This document shows, in pieces, positions 37,964-49,156 of a stretch of DNA of 64,000 nt. The stretch's first letter is position 1, and every line of letters starts with the position of its first letter. Made by a program: the position numbers and the translations under genes. The notes under the pieces are model-generated. The model did no database searches and was not told the origin of the DNA. It saw only the letters and a list, made by a program, of their open reading frames with translations. Source of the stretch: SAR202 cluster bacterium Casp-Chloro-G3 (GTDB lineage: Bacteria > Chloroflexota > Dehalococcoidia > Lucifugimonadales > UBA3495); contig MUCJ01000004.1 in NCBI GenBank assembly GCA_002816715.1, positions 27,131-91,130 on the forward strand, read 5' to 3'.

Positions 37964-38097
37964 TATACCAACCCCCAGGCATTTGTTCAGTTATAAGCCA
38001 GTGTCGGGTTTAATCTGCCCTGATACCTCTCCAAATTGGTCTGAGGTAAATCAGCGTGTTAAACTAATGCCCGTCTGACTTGACGTTGCTTAACGAT

Positions 38098-38151
38098 TTT
38101 TCATGCTGCGAGTAGTGCGCTTCCTTTTCATGCTGCGAGTAGTGCGCTTCC
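38098..38151 (+). repeat. Perfect tandem duplication, 2 x 27 bases
   Basis: The unit starting TTTTCATGCTGCGAG and ending TGCGCTTCC occurs at 38098-38124 and again at 38125-38151 without any change, 40 bases before the iron-sulfur oxidoreductase gene. The identity of the copies suggests a recent event or a maintained site. Confidence 0.95.
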
Positions 38152-38191
38152 TAGGTCAAACAACATTTGCTTAATTTAGGAGATTTTTCGC

Positions 38192-40246
38192 ATGGTACCA
38201 CCGGGAGATATTTTAGGGCTGATTCCAACCTGGGTGGGAGTTTATCTGGCGCTGGTATTGGCCATGTCATTCTCAGCGTACACCATCTACCAGCGGGTAT
38301 TCCGGTTGATTCTTCAGGGCAAGTCAGTGGCGCGATTTGATCGGCCCTGGGAACGCTTGATTGGAGCGACTGCCATCGTTTTGGGCCAGCGCAAGGTCTT
38401 GCAGCGCGTCGGCTCAACCGACGCTCGCAGTCGCAAGATTGACCTGGCCGGATTGGGCCACGCCTCCATATTCTGGGGATTCTTGTCCTTCACGCTTAGC
38501 TATGGGATATTCATCTTCGGGAATTCCATCTGGCATCCGCTGGCCGAGACTGTCCTGACCACCACCGGAGTCAAAGTCTTTAGCATTTACCTGGACATCT
38601 TCGCGGTGGTCATTCTGGCCGCTCTGATATGGGGTCTGACCCGGCGCTGGCTGGCCAGGCCCTACCGGCTCAGCTTCGACTTGACCCGTAATCTGGATGC
38701 AGTGATTGTAGTGGCCCTGACCGCCGCCTTGATGGTGGTAACTCTGTTGGTCCATGCCCTCTACGTCGCCGCAGGAGGCACCGGGCCGGAAGCCAGCGTC
38801 ATCATTGGCGGGGCCATCGGCAACTGGTTCAGCAGCCTGGGCCTCAGCGTCGGAGCCGCCAACAGCCTACAGATTATCTTCTGGTGGGTACACCTGGGCG
38901 TAATCCTGGGCTTCGCCGTCTACATTCCTTACTCCAAGCACATCCACATGGTGGCCGCTCCCTTGAACGCCTACTTCCGGTCGCTGGAACCGAGGGGCAC
39001 GCTTGCCAGCATAGACCTGGAAAACACCGAGCGGTTCGGGGCTGGTCGAGTGCAGGACTTCACCTGGAAGCAGTTGATGGACGGTTACGCCTGCGCCGTC
39101 TGCGGACGATGCACCGACGCCTGCCCGGCCAACATCACCGGCAAAATCCTCTCGCCAATGCACATCGTCGAGAACCTGAAAGAGCACATGATCAAGATTG
39201 GGCATCAGGGCGAGCGAAACCCGGAGCATGTCGAGCCCGAAACCATCATCGACCACGCCATCCCGGAGCAAGCCATCTGGGACTGCGTGTCCTGCGGCGC
39301 CTGCATGGAGGAATGCCCGGTGGTGGTGGAGCACGTGCCGACCATCATCGACCTGCGGCGCAACCTGGTGCTGGAAGAGTCGAAAATACCGGAGACCGGT
39401 ATGAACGCCCTGCTCAGCATGGAGCAGCGTGGCCACCCCTGGCGCGGCACCCAGTTCTCCCGCACCGACTGGGCCGAAGGGTTGAACATCCCAACCATGG
39501 CCGAGAAACCCGACGCTGAAGTCCTATTTTGGGTGGGTTGCACCGCCGCCCTGGAACAACGCAGTCAGGGCATCGCCCGCTCCATGGCCAAGGTGCTCAA
39601 GGCCGCCAAGGTGGACTTCGCCATTCTGGGCGAAGAGGAGACCTGCACCGGCGACCCGGCGCGGCGCATGGGCAACGAATATCTGTACCAGGTTCTGGCC
39701 CAGCAGAATATTGAGACGTTGAACGGCTATAACGTAAAGAAGGTGGTGACCATCTGCCCTCATTGCTTCAACACCATGCGCAATGAGTACCCTCAATTTG
39801 GCGGCAATTATGAAGTGCTGCACTACAGCCAGTTTGTCGATGAACTGATTCAGCAGGGGCGCGTCAAGCCGGTCAAGATGATGAACACCACGGTGGCCTA
39901 CCACGACTCCTGCTACCTGGGACGGCACAACGGCGTCTACGATGAGCCGCGCAATGTGGCCCGGGCCATCCCTGGGCTGAAGCTAGTGGAGATGGAGCCG
40001 CGCTGCCGACAGCGGGGTTTCTGCTGCGGGGCCGGTGGCGGCCACATGTGGATCGAGGAAAGTGGGGGCGAGCGGATCAACCACGTCCGCACCGACCACT
40101 TCCTGGAGACCGAAGCCGACACGGTGGCCGTCTCCTGTCCCTTCTGCCTGCAAATGATGACCGAGGGCATCCAGGCCAAGGGCAAGGACGGCGAGAAGCA
40201 GGCCAGAGACGTTCTGGAAATTCTGGCCGATAGTTTGGAAGATTAG
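38192..40246 (+). CDS. Membrane iron-sulfur oxidoreductase (NarI-like plus HdrC/HdrD-like)
   Basis: A 684-residue fusion. The N-terminal part (about 1-260) has several membrane helices resembling the nitrate-reductase gamma cytochrome b domain. Two 4Fe-4S motifs follow, CAVCGRCTDACPANITG (about 304-320) and CVSCGACMEECPVVVEH (about 369-385). Two CCG domains complete it: one with ETCTGDPARRMG and ICPHCFN, one with YHDSCYLGRHN and RGFCCGAGGGHMW. This layout resembles heterodisulfide reductase DsrK/HdrD-like quinone-linked enzymes that pass electrons between membrane carriers and soluble partners. Partner genes are not adjacent. Confidence 0.88.
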   Translation: MVPPGDILGLIPTWVGVYLALVLAMSFSAYTIYQRVFRLILQGKSVARFDRPWERLIGATAIVLGQRKVLQRVGSTDARSRKIDLAGLGHASIFWGFLSFTLSYGIFIFGNSIWHPLAETVLTTTGVKVFSIYLDIFAVVILAALIWGLTRRWLARPYRLSFDLTRNLDAVIVVALTAALMVVTLLVHALYVAAGGTGPEASVIIGGAIGNWFSSLGLSVGAANSLQIIFWWVHLGVILGFAVYIPYSKHIHMVAAPLNAYFRSLEPRGTLASIDLENTERFGAGRVQDFTWKQLMDGYACAVCGRCTDACPANITGKILSPMHIVENLKEHMIKIGHQGERNPEHVEPETIIDHAIPEQAIWDCVSCGACMEECPVVVEHVPTIIDLRRNLVLEESKIPETGMNALLSMEQRGHPWRGTQFSRTDWAEGLNIPTMAEKPDAEVLFWVGCTAALEQRSQGIARSMAKVLKAAKVDFAILGEEETCTGDPARRMGNEYLYQVLAQQNIETLNGYNVKKVVTICPHCFNTMRNEYPQFGGNYEVLHYSQFVDELIQQGRVKPVKMMNTTVAYHDSCYLGRHNGVYDEPRNVARAIPGLKLVEMEPRCRQRGFCCGAGGGHMWIEESGGERINHVRTDHFLETEADTVAVSCPFCLQMMTEGIQAKGKDGEKQARDVLEILADSLED

Positions 40247-40300
40247 ACACAATCGCCTGACATTACAGCATTCTGATATGTTTGTTACTAGAGGCAACCC

Positions 40301-41284
40301 ATGAGCACACAAAAACCCTTCTCCCTGCTGGTAGTTCCCGACGATGAACCGCCGGTGCTGTCCGGCACACCGTATGAAGATCGGGCGCGGGCACTGGCTG
40401 AAAATGCTGAATGGCACTTCGACCGTCCCGCTAACGAAGGCGATAGCATCGCCCGGATGAAGGACGCCGACGCCATAATCAACATCCGGTCGTCAGTGCA
40501 GTTCAGCCGCAAAGTTCTCGCCGCCTGCCCCAGGCTGAAACTGCTGTCGGTATGGGGAACCGGCGTTGACCACGTTGACCTGGTCGCCGCTCAGGAGTTG
40601 GGCATCACGGTATGCAACACGCCGGGCTACGGCGCGCCCTACGTGGCCGAGCATGCCCTGACTCTGGCCCTGTCCGTGTCCCGCCAAATAGTTCAGAACG
40701 ACCGGCACATCCGGGAAGGCGGGTGGACGCGCGGTTTCATCAATGAGCTATACGGCAAGACCCTGGGCGTGGTTGGCACCGGAGCCATCGGCCAGCGGAT
40801 GATTCAGTTAGGCCAGGGTATCGGCATGAACGTGATTGCCTGGACAGTAAATGCGACGCCAGAGCGGGCCGCCAGCTACGGCGTCGAGTTTGTGTCCCTG
40901 GAGCACCTATTCCGGCAATCGGACGTAGTATCGCTGCACGTTGCGCTTTCCACGGAGACCAACAAGCTAATCAAGGCCGAACATTTGGCCCTGATGAAAC
41001 CCACCTCCATTCTGGTGAATACCGCCCGCGGCGCGGTGGTAGATGAGACGGCCCTGCTGGAAACCTTGCAGCAAAACCGCATCTCCGGAGCCGGGCTGGA
41101 TGTGTTTGAAACCGAGCCGCTGCCTGCCGGGCACCCGTTCACCAGGCTGGACAATGTGGTGCTGTCGCCCCACGCAGGAGGCATGGCCTACAACGGTACC
41201 ATGCGTGGGTTGGAGATGTCGGTGGAAAACCTGGAGGCCTTCGCCGCCGGTCACCCGACCAACTTGGTGGCTCAGGACAGCTAA
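40301..41284 (+). CDS. D-2-hydroxyacid dehydrogenase (phosphoglycerate dehydrogenase-like)
   Basis: A 327-residue NAD-dependent oxidoreductase. The Rossmann motif is LGVVGTGAIGQRMIQLG (about 152-168). Catalytic residues are visible: arginine in NTARGAVVDE (about 239), glutamate in LDVFETEPLP and histidine in LSPHAGGMAYN (about 291). No C-terminal ACT domain is present, so it is not the long SerA form. Substrate could be a glycerate, glyoxylate or other 2-oxo acid. Confidence 0.88.
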   Translation: MSTQKPFSLLVVPDDEPPVLSGTPYEDRARALAENAEWHFDRPANEGDSIARMKDADAIINIRSSVQFSRKVLAACPRLKLLSVWGTGVDHVDLVAAQELGITVCNTPGYGAPYVAEHALTLALSVSRQIVQNDRHIREGGWTRGFINELYGKTLGVVGTGAIGQRMIQLGQGIGMNVIAWTVNATPERAASYGVEFVSLEHLFRQSDVVSLHVALSTETNKLIKAEHLALMKPTSILVNTARGAVVDETALLETLQQNRISGAGLDVFETEPLPAGHPFTRLDNVVLSPHAGGMAYNGTMRGLEMSVENLEAFAAGHPTNLVAQDS

Positions 41285-41359
41285 CCCCTGAAGAATGGAC
41301 GGTTCAATCTGCCATCAAAACGTTCCATCATCGCCATTTCGGCCTTCCCGCTACTCGTC

Positions 41360-42166
41360 GTGGGGGTGTTGGCATTGATATTCCTGAGTCAACTCGAAAG
41401 GATGTTCATCTTCTTCCCGACTCGGGAAGTCTTCTATACTCCCAAGATGGTAGGAGTAGCCTATGAAGATGTCTATTTCAGGACGTACGCCGGTCAGCGC
41501 CTGCACGGTTGGTACGTTCCTGGCACCGGTGATACCGATGTGACCTGGCTCTGGTTTCACGGCAACGGCGGTAATATCGGACATCGCGTCGAAGAGATTG
41601 CGCAGATTCACCGGCGGTTGGGAGTCAACCTATTTATTTTCGACTATCGCGGTTACGGGAAGAGTCAAGGCGGACCCTCGGAGAAAGCCACTTACCGCGA
41701 CGCCAGGGCAGCCCTAGAATATCTAAACAGCAGACCCGATTTCGCCCAAGAGCGGCTGGTCTACTTTGGGCGCTCCCTCGGCGCAGCGGTATCGGTTGAA
41801 TTGGCAATAGAGCACCCGCCGATGGGGATGATTTTGGTCTCTCCCTTTGCTTCCCTCAGTGACATGGCTAAGATCGCCTACCCGCAGATACAATTTGCAT
41901 CATGGTTAGCTGGTAAGCGTTATGACTCTCTAGCCAGAATCAACCAGGTGGTTGTACCCTCCATCATCATCCACGGCGAGCAAGACGAAATAGTGCCAGT
42001 GTCGCAAGGGCGCAAGTTGTACCAGGCAGCCAACCACCCTAAGCAATTTCTAGGTCTACCCGCCGCCGGCCACAACGATACCAACACCGCTGGCGGCGGC
42101 CTTTACTGGGATACGCTGGCCGAGTTCCTTAAGACCCTTTCCCAACCGAGCCAGTCGCCCGGGTAG
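41360..42166 (+). CDS. Alpha/beta hydrolase with N-terminal membrane anchor
   Basis: Resembles Bem46/YfhR-type serine hydrolases. Core motifs are LWFHGNGGNIG (oxyanion region), FIFDYRGYGKSQG, the nucleophile elbow GRSLGA (serine about 133), an aspartate in IHGEQDEIVP and histidine in AAGHNDTN. The GTG at 41360 begins inside a hydrophobic run (VLALIFLSQLE); the frame continues upstream through RSIIAISAFPLLVV to the stop of the dehydrogenase at 41282 with no ATG, GTG or TTG before 41360. The true start may therefore be non-canonical and further upstream. Confidence 0.8.
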   Translation: MGVLALIFLSQLERMFIFFPTREVFYTPKMVGVAYEDVYFRTYAGQRLHGWYVPGTGDTDVTWLWFHGNGGNIGHRVEEIAQIHRRLGVNLFIFDYRGYGKSQGGPSEKATYRDARAALEYLNSRPDFAQERLVYFGRSLGAAVSVELAIEHPPMGMILVSPFASLSDMAKIAYPQIQFASWLAGKRYDSLARINQVVVPSIIIHGEQDEIVPVSQGRKLYQAANHPKQFLGLPAAGHNDTNTAGGGLYWDTLAEFLKTLSQPSQSPG

Positions 42167-42167
42167 C

Positions 42168-42461
42168 TTATACTCCAGAGATAATCTCGGTCGCCAAGCT
42201 CAATATCTCCAGGTCCGGCCGCGACTCCTCCACAAAAGAGACCACCTTGGCCATCATCTCATGGGCATGGCTGACTTCGTTGCTGGCACAACAGATGACC
42301 AGGCCCAGCCTTTGCCAAAGCTGCTCATCGGCATCTTCCGCCACCGCCACGTTGAACTGATTGCGTATGCGGGAAGTCAAAGAGCGTGACACCTGACGCC
42401 GGTCCTTCAGGCTTTGCGATTCCGGAAGGCGCAATTCCAATCGACATACTCCGATATGCAC
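42168..42461 (-). CDS. DUF503 (YlxP-like) small protein
   Basis: A 97-residue protein matching the DUF503 pattern: MHIGVCRLELRLPESQSLKD at the start, RSLTSRIRNQFNVAVAEDAD, then a C-terminal strand-helix part. Members are often found near ribosome-maturation genes (rbfA, nusA) and are thought to be small ribosome-associated proteins, but function is not settled. Here it lies between a hydrolase (convergent) and rex (divergent). Confidence 0.8.
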   Translation of the reverse strand: MHIGVCRLELRLPESQSLKDRRQVSRSLTSRIRNQFNVAVAEDADEQLWQRLGLVICCASNEVSHAHEMMAKVVSFVEESRPDLEILSLATEIISGV

Positions 42462-42538
42462 ACTAACCTCACGGGAAACTATAGCGGGGCTTCTATTTCA
42501 AGCTGTTCGATACTTGTAAGTTAGCTCGGTCAAGAAGA

Positions 42539-42556
42539 TTGTGAACGAATTCTCAA
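42539..42556. promoter_or_regulatory. Putative Rex operator
   Basis: TTGTGAACGAATTCTCAA matches the Rex consensus TTGTGAA-N4-TTCACAA with one mismatch (T for A in the right arm). It lies about 170 bases ahead of rex and 78 bases ahead of the divergent DUF503 gene, suggesting autoregulation by NADH/NAD ratio. Confidence 0.65.
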
Positions 42557-42725
42557 ATCATACTTGACTGAGCAATATAAGCACTATAGATTATAGGACT
42601 GGGATGCCGAATTAATACTCGAATTATTACTTGGGAAAGCATGCAATCTATTTTCTTCAGACAATAGATTACCTCAACTCGTACACTCCGCTTTAACGAT
42701 GTAGGTAAAGGAGGCATATTCGCCT

Positions 42726-43385
42726 ATGGCGGATATATCGCCATCTCGATGGGATGATCAATCAGCAGTCCCGGAAGTAGTGGTCGGCCGGCTGCCCCAA
42801 TACGTGCGCGTCCTAAAAGAGCTGTTGTCCGATGGGGTAGAAGTGGCCAACTCCCAGCAGTTGGGGCAGCAGCTTCAGGTGACCCCGGCCCAAATACGCA
42901 AAGACTTGAGCTACTTTGGCCGCTTCGGCAAGCAGGGGCGCGGCTACAGCGTCCGCCGCCTGTTGGATGAACTGCAGCAAATTCTGGGACTCAACGAGCA
43001 ATGGAATGTGGTGGTGGTTGGTGTAGGGCGGCTGGGCAAAGCCATTCTCAGCTACCCCGGATTCACCCCCGATGGGTTCCACATTGTGGCAGCATTGGAC
43101 AATAATCCCAGCCTGATTGGGCAGGAGGTAGAAGGGGTTAAAGTCAGAGCGGTGGAGGAACTGGACGCGGTGGTCAAAGCGCAGAATATTACGATTGCCG
43201 TGGTAGCAGTTCCGGTCAGGTTCACTCAACAAGTGATCGATAAGCTGGTGGAATGCGGTATACGGGCCATCCTCAACTATGCTCCGACTTCACCCCAGGT
43301 GCCAGAAAGTGTGAAAATTCGCAGCATTGACCCGGTGCTGTCCCTACAGTCGATGACCTACTATCTGACCAACGGGAGCGAGTAA
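42726..43385 (+). CDS. rex: Redox-sensing transcriptional repressor Rex
   Basis: A 219-residue repressor that binds DNA when NAD+ is high and releases it when NADH rises. The N-terminal winged helix (about 20-80) includes QVTPAQIRKDLSYFGRFGKQ at 51-70, the recognition region typical of Rex. The Rossmann domain follows, with VGVGRLGKAI at 98-107. The ATG at 42726 is preceded by AAAGGAGG at 42708-42715. It is convergent with the atp operon and has a Rex-like operator upstream. Confidence 0.96.
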   Translation: MADISPSRWDDQSAVPEVVVGRLPQYVRVLKELLSDGVEVANSQQLGQQLQVTPAQIRKDLSYFGRFGKQGRGYSVRRLLDELQQILGLNEQWNVVVVGVGRLGKAILSYPGFTPDGFHIVAALDNNPSLIGQEVEGVKVRAVEELDAVVKAQNITIAVVAVPVRFTQQVIDKLVECGIRAILNYAPTSPQVPESVKIRSIDPVLSLQSMTYYLTNGSE

Positions 43386-43395
43386 GAACTTTTAA

Positions 43396-43414
43396 GCGGG
43401 TTTTATATTCCCGC
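43396..43414. terminator. Short hairpin between rex and the atp operon
   Basis: GCGGG (43396-43400) pairs with CCCGC (43410-43414) across a T/A-rich loop, right after the rex stop and before the atpC stop. It is weak but well placed to end both convergent transcripts. Confidence 0.45.
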
Positions 43415-43855
43415 CTAACGAGGTTGTTCCATGCGTTCTTGAGCGCCCGTCCGCCTCCGCCGTCGCGCCACTCCAACCCGAACCTGAGCACGCCGCAGCG
43501 AGTGCAACGCTTCCTCCAACTGAACATCAGACTCGCGGTTGCGAACCTGCTCTTGGGCACGCTCAACCGCTGCCTGCGCCCGCTGTTCGTCAATCTCGCC
43601 CGAGTTCTCGGCGGCATCAGCCAGGATAGTCACTTTGTTACCGAGCACTTCCATGAAGCCCCCGGTAACTACCAGGTAGCTCTCCACGCCGTCTTTCCGC
43701 ACCATCAGTTCCCCGGGTTGGAGTACGGTCATCAGGGGAGCATGGTGAGGCAGAATACCCAGGTGACCCTCAATGCCTGGGGCCACGACTACATCAACCT
43801 CGTCCAAATAGACCTGGCGTTCCGCGGTGATGATTTCCAGTAACATTGGAGCCAT
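43415..43855 (-). CDS. atpC: ATP synthase epsilon subunit
   Basis: A 146-residue central-stalk and regulatory subunit of F1. The N-terminal beta-sandwich is clear (LLEIITAERQVYLDEVDVVV, GIEGHLGILPHHAPLMT), followed by a helical C-terminal domain (EQRAQAAVERAQEQVRNRE). The C-terminal tail is longer and arginine-rich (RRRRRTGAQERM). It is the last gene of the operon. Confidence 0.95.
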   Translation of the reverse strand: MAPMLLEIITAERQVYLDEVDVVVAPGIEGHLGILPHHAPLMTVLQPGELMVRKDGVESYLVVTGGFMEVLGNKVTILADAAENSGEIDEQRAQAAVERAQEQVRNRESDVQLEEALHSLRRAQVRVGVARRRRRTGAQERMEQPR

Positions 43856-43864
43856 CAGTAACCC

Positions 43865-46152
<2,288 letters not shown>

Positions 46153-46197
46153 ATTTTAACGGTTGCCGATTTCAAGTCGTTCAATTATTAATAGCAT

Positions 46198-47715
46198 CTA
46201 TAACTGGCTGCTGAAGGTACCCTTGAACTCCGTGATGGCCTGGGTCAGCTTGGTGCCGGTTTCCTCGGTCACATCCTTGCTATCGGCCACCGCCTGTCCC
46301 ACCTCAGGGTGGGTGCTGCCCATGTACCGAAGCAGTTGCTCTTCAAAAGCGGAGCAGCGTTCCATGGGAATATCATCCATCTGGCCGGAGTTCACGGCAT
46401 AAAGGATTATCACTTCTTGTTCCAGGTTCAAAGGATGGTATTGCAGTTGCTTCAACACCTCGGTGGCCAACTGACCACGAGCCAACTGCGCCCTGGTTGC
46501 GGCGTCTAAATCCGCGGTGCCGAACTGGGCAAAGCTGGCCAGCTCCCGGTACTGGGCTAGATTCAAGCGCAACCTTCCCGCCACCTGGCGAATCGCCCTG
46601 GTCTGGGCCGCACCACCAACACGGGAAACGGAAAGACCCACGTTTACCGCTGGGCGAATGCCGGAGTTGAACAACTCCGGTTCCAGGTAAATCTGCCCGT
46701 CGGTGATTGAAATGACGTTGGTTGGAATGTAGGCCGACACGTCACCCGCTTGGGTCTCAATAATCGGCAATGCAGTAATTGAGCCGCCGCCGTGTTCATC
46801 GTCCATCTTGGCCGCCCGCTCCAGCAAGCGGCTGTGCAGGTAGAAAACGTCGCCGGGGTAGGCCTCACGACCAGCCGGACGGCGCAGGAGCAGCGACATC
46901 TGCCGATAAGCCCACGCGTGTTTGGTCAGATCATCATAGACGATCAGAACATCTTTGCCCTGGGCCATGAATTCCTCGGCCATCGCACAGCCAGCGTAGG
47001 GAGCGATGAATTGCAGAGGCGCTGAATCTGAAGACCCGGCGTTGACCACAATTGTGTGGGCCATCGCATCGTTCTCTTCCAGAATTCCAACCACCTGGGC
47101 AACTTTGCTTTGCTTCTGGCCGATGGCGACATAAATGCAAATCAGGTCGCCGCCCTTCTGGTTAATGATAGTGTCCAGAGCGATGGCCGACTTGCCGGTG
47201 GAGCGGTCGCCAATGATCAACTCCCGCTGACCCCGGCCAATAGGAATCATGGCGTCAATGGCTTTAATGCCGGTCTGAACCGGAGTGTCCACTGACTTCC
47301 TCACCACCACGTTGGGAGCCTCTTGCTCCACGGGACGAGTGTTAGTGGTGGCGATCGGCCCCTTGCCGTCCAATGGCCGCCCCAGCGGGTCGACCACCCG
47401 ACCGATCAACGCATCACCCACTGGCACCACGATAATCTGTCCGGTGGAGCGCACCCGGTCGCCTTCTTTGACCGTAGTGGCATCGCCAAAGATGGCCGCT
47501 CCAACGATGTCTGATTCCAGGTTCATCGCCAGTCCAAGAACTTCATTGCCAAAGTCCAGCAGTTCGTTGGACCGAACACCCTGTAGTCCCTGAATCGTGG
47601 CGACACCATCACCAACGCTGACCACAGTGCCAACATCAACCAGCGTTAAGTCACCGCCAAAGTCTTCAATTTGGCGCTTAATCAGCGAAACTATTTCTTG
47701 ACCCCTAATCGCCAT
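46198..47715 (-). CDS. atpA: ATP synthase alpha subunit
   Basis: The 505-residue non-catalytic nucleotide-binding subunit of F1. P-loop [11 protein letters not shown] is at about 170-180; other typical parts are [38 protein letters not shown] and the arginine-finger region [14 protein letters not shown]. The ATG is preceded on the minus strand by AAGGAG. Confidence 0.97.
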   Translation of the reverse strand: MAIRGQEIVSLIKRQIEDFGGDLTLVDVGTVVSVGDGVATIQGLQGVRSNELLDFGNEVLGLAMNLESDIVGAAIFGDATTVKEGDRVRSTGQIIVVPVGDALIGRVVDPLGRPLDGKGPIATTNTRPVEQEAPNVVVRKSVDTPVQTGIKAIDAMIPIGRGQRELIIGDRSTGKSAIALDTIINQKGGDLICIYVAIGQKQSKVAQVVGILEENDAMAHTIVVNAGSSDSAPLQFIAPYAGCAMAEEFMAQGKDVLIVYDDLTKHAWAYRQMSLLLRRPAGREAYPGDVFYLHSRLLERAAKMDDEHGGGSITALPIIETQAGDVSAYIPTNVISITDGQIYLEPELFNSGIRPAVNVGLSVSRVGGAAQTRAIRQVAGRLRLNLAQYRELASFAQFGTADLDAATRAQLARGQLATEVLKQLQYHPLNLEQEVIILYAVNSGQMDDIPMERCSAFEEQLLRYMGSTHPEVGQAVADSKDVTEETGTKLTQAITEFKGTFSSQL

Positions 47716-47749
47716 AGAAGTCTCCTTTTACATCTTCACAGGCCCGTAT

Positions 47750-48301
47750 TTACGAGCCTGAAACCACTACTTCCGAGCGGATTTGCTTGCGTAACTGCTC
47801 CAGACGGCTTCGAGTGCTCCCGTCCAGCAACTGGTCTCCAATCTGGACAATGAATCCGCCAAGGATTTCCTCATCCACTTGAGTGGAAACCACTACTTCC
47901 CTATTGATCAAGCTGGAAACGTACTCAGTTATTCGCGCCAGTTCCGGCGGTTCCAGCGGCACCGCGGAGGTGACTTCAACTCGCTGCCGCCCCAAGTGGA
48001 CGTCCAGCAAGCGGGTGTATCCAAGCTGAATATCATGGATTGAATCAACCGCGCCCCTGGTGACCAGCAACGATATCAGGTTCATGACTGAAGGATTAAT
48101 CTCCTTCAAAACCGCGTCTAGCGCCCCTAATTTTCGATCAATCGGCACTTCGGCATGAGACAGAAAAGCGCGAAACTCCTCGTCCTGCAGCACCTGGTCG
48201 GCGAACTCCAAATCTGTGGAGTAAGCCTCAATCTGGTTCTGCTCCACGGCTAGCTCAAATATCGCCTGGGCATAACGCTGTCCGGATACCCGCTTTGCCA
48301 T
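47750..48301 (-). CDS. atpH: ATP synthase delta subunit
   Basis: A 183-residue peripheral-stalk subunit that joins b to the top of F1. The N-terminal helical domain (VSGQRYAQAIFELAVEQNQI) and the conserved C-terminal strand region (EEILGGFIVQIGDQLLDGSTRSRLEQLRKQI) are typical. It starts three bases after the atpF stop. Confidence 0.95.
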   Translation of the reverse strand: MAKRVSGQRYAQAIFELAVEQNQIEAYSTDLEFADQVLQDEEFRAFLSHAEVPIDRKLGALDAVLKEINPSVMNLISLLVTRGAVDSIHDIQLGYTRLLDVHLGRQRVEVTSAVPLEPPELARITEYVSSLINREVVVSTQVDEEILGGFIVQIGDQLLDGSTRSRLEQLRKQIRSEVVVSGS

Positions 48302-48304
48302 TAA

Positions 48305-48811
48305 CTAAGAACCCCGACGCAGGCTGTCACCGCTCTCTTCCAGTACCTGCGCGATCAATTCCTGATGCGCCTGCCGATCAACGGAACGCCGGATTACCCG
48401 CTCGGCCGCGGTGATAGCCAGATCGCCAAAGCTGACTCGTACTTCATCCAGCGCCGCATCCCGCTCCCGCTGAATATCAGTGCGCGCCCGCTCAACGAAC
48501 GATTCGGCTTCCGATCTAGCACGAACCATCTCTTCTTCGCGGTAACGCTCCGCCACCTCGCGCGCCTGATCCAGCAAGCGTTGTCCTTCACGACGGGCCT
48601 CGTTAAGCTGCTCAGCGATGGCGGCCTGAGAATTAGCGGCCTCGTCTCTAGCCCGGTCAGCGGCGGCTAGGCTTTCGCTAATCCGCTCAGACCGCTGATC
48701 CATTGCCCGGAGCAACGGTTTGTAGGCGAAGAAGTAGAGAACTCCCAGCAATATGCTGAAGTTCACTACATATACTATCAGGGTGGGTATATTAAGCCCT
48801 AATTGTGTCAC
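48305..48811 (-). CDS. atpF: ATP synthase subunit b
   Basis: A 168-residue peripheral-stalk subunit. One N-terminal membrane helix (IPTLIVYVVNFSILLGVLYF, about 9-28) is followed by a long charged coiled coil rich in Glu, Arg and Ala. There is a single b gene, so the stalk is probably a homodimer. Confidence 0.95.
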   Translation of the reverse strand: MTQLGLNIPTLIVYVVNFSILLGVLYFFAYKPLLRAMDQRSERISESLAAADRARDEAANSQAAIAEQLNEARREGQRLLDQAREVAERYREEEMVRARSEAESFVERARTDIQRERDAALDEVRVSFGDLAITAAERVIRRSVDRQAHQELIAQVLEESGDSLRRGS

Positions 48812-48844
48812 TTTTACCTCTTCAGTCCGCCAGCCTTGGCCAGT

Positions 48845-49156
<312 letters not shown>

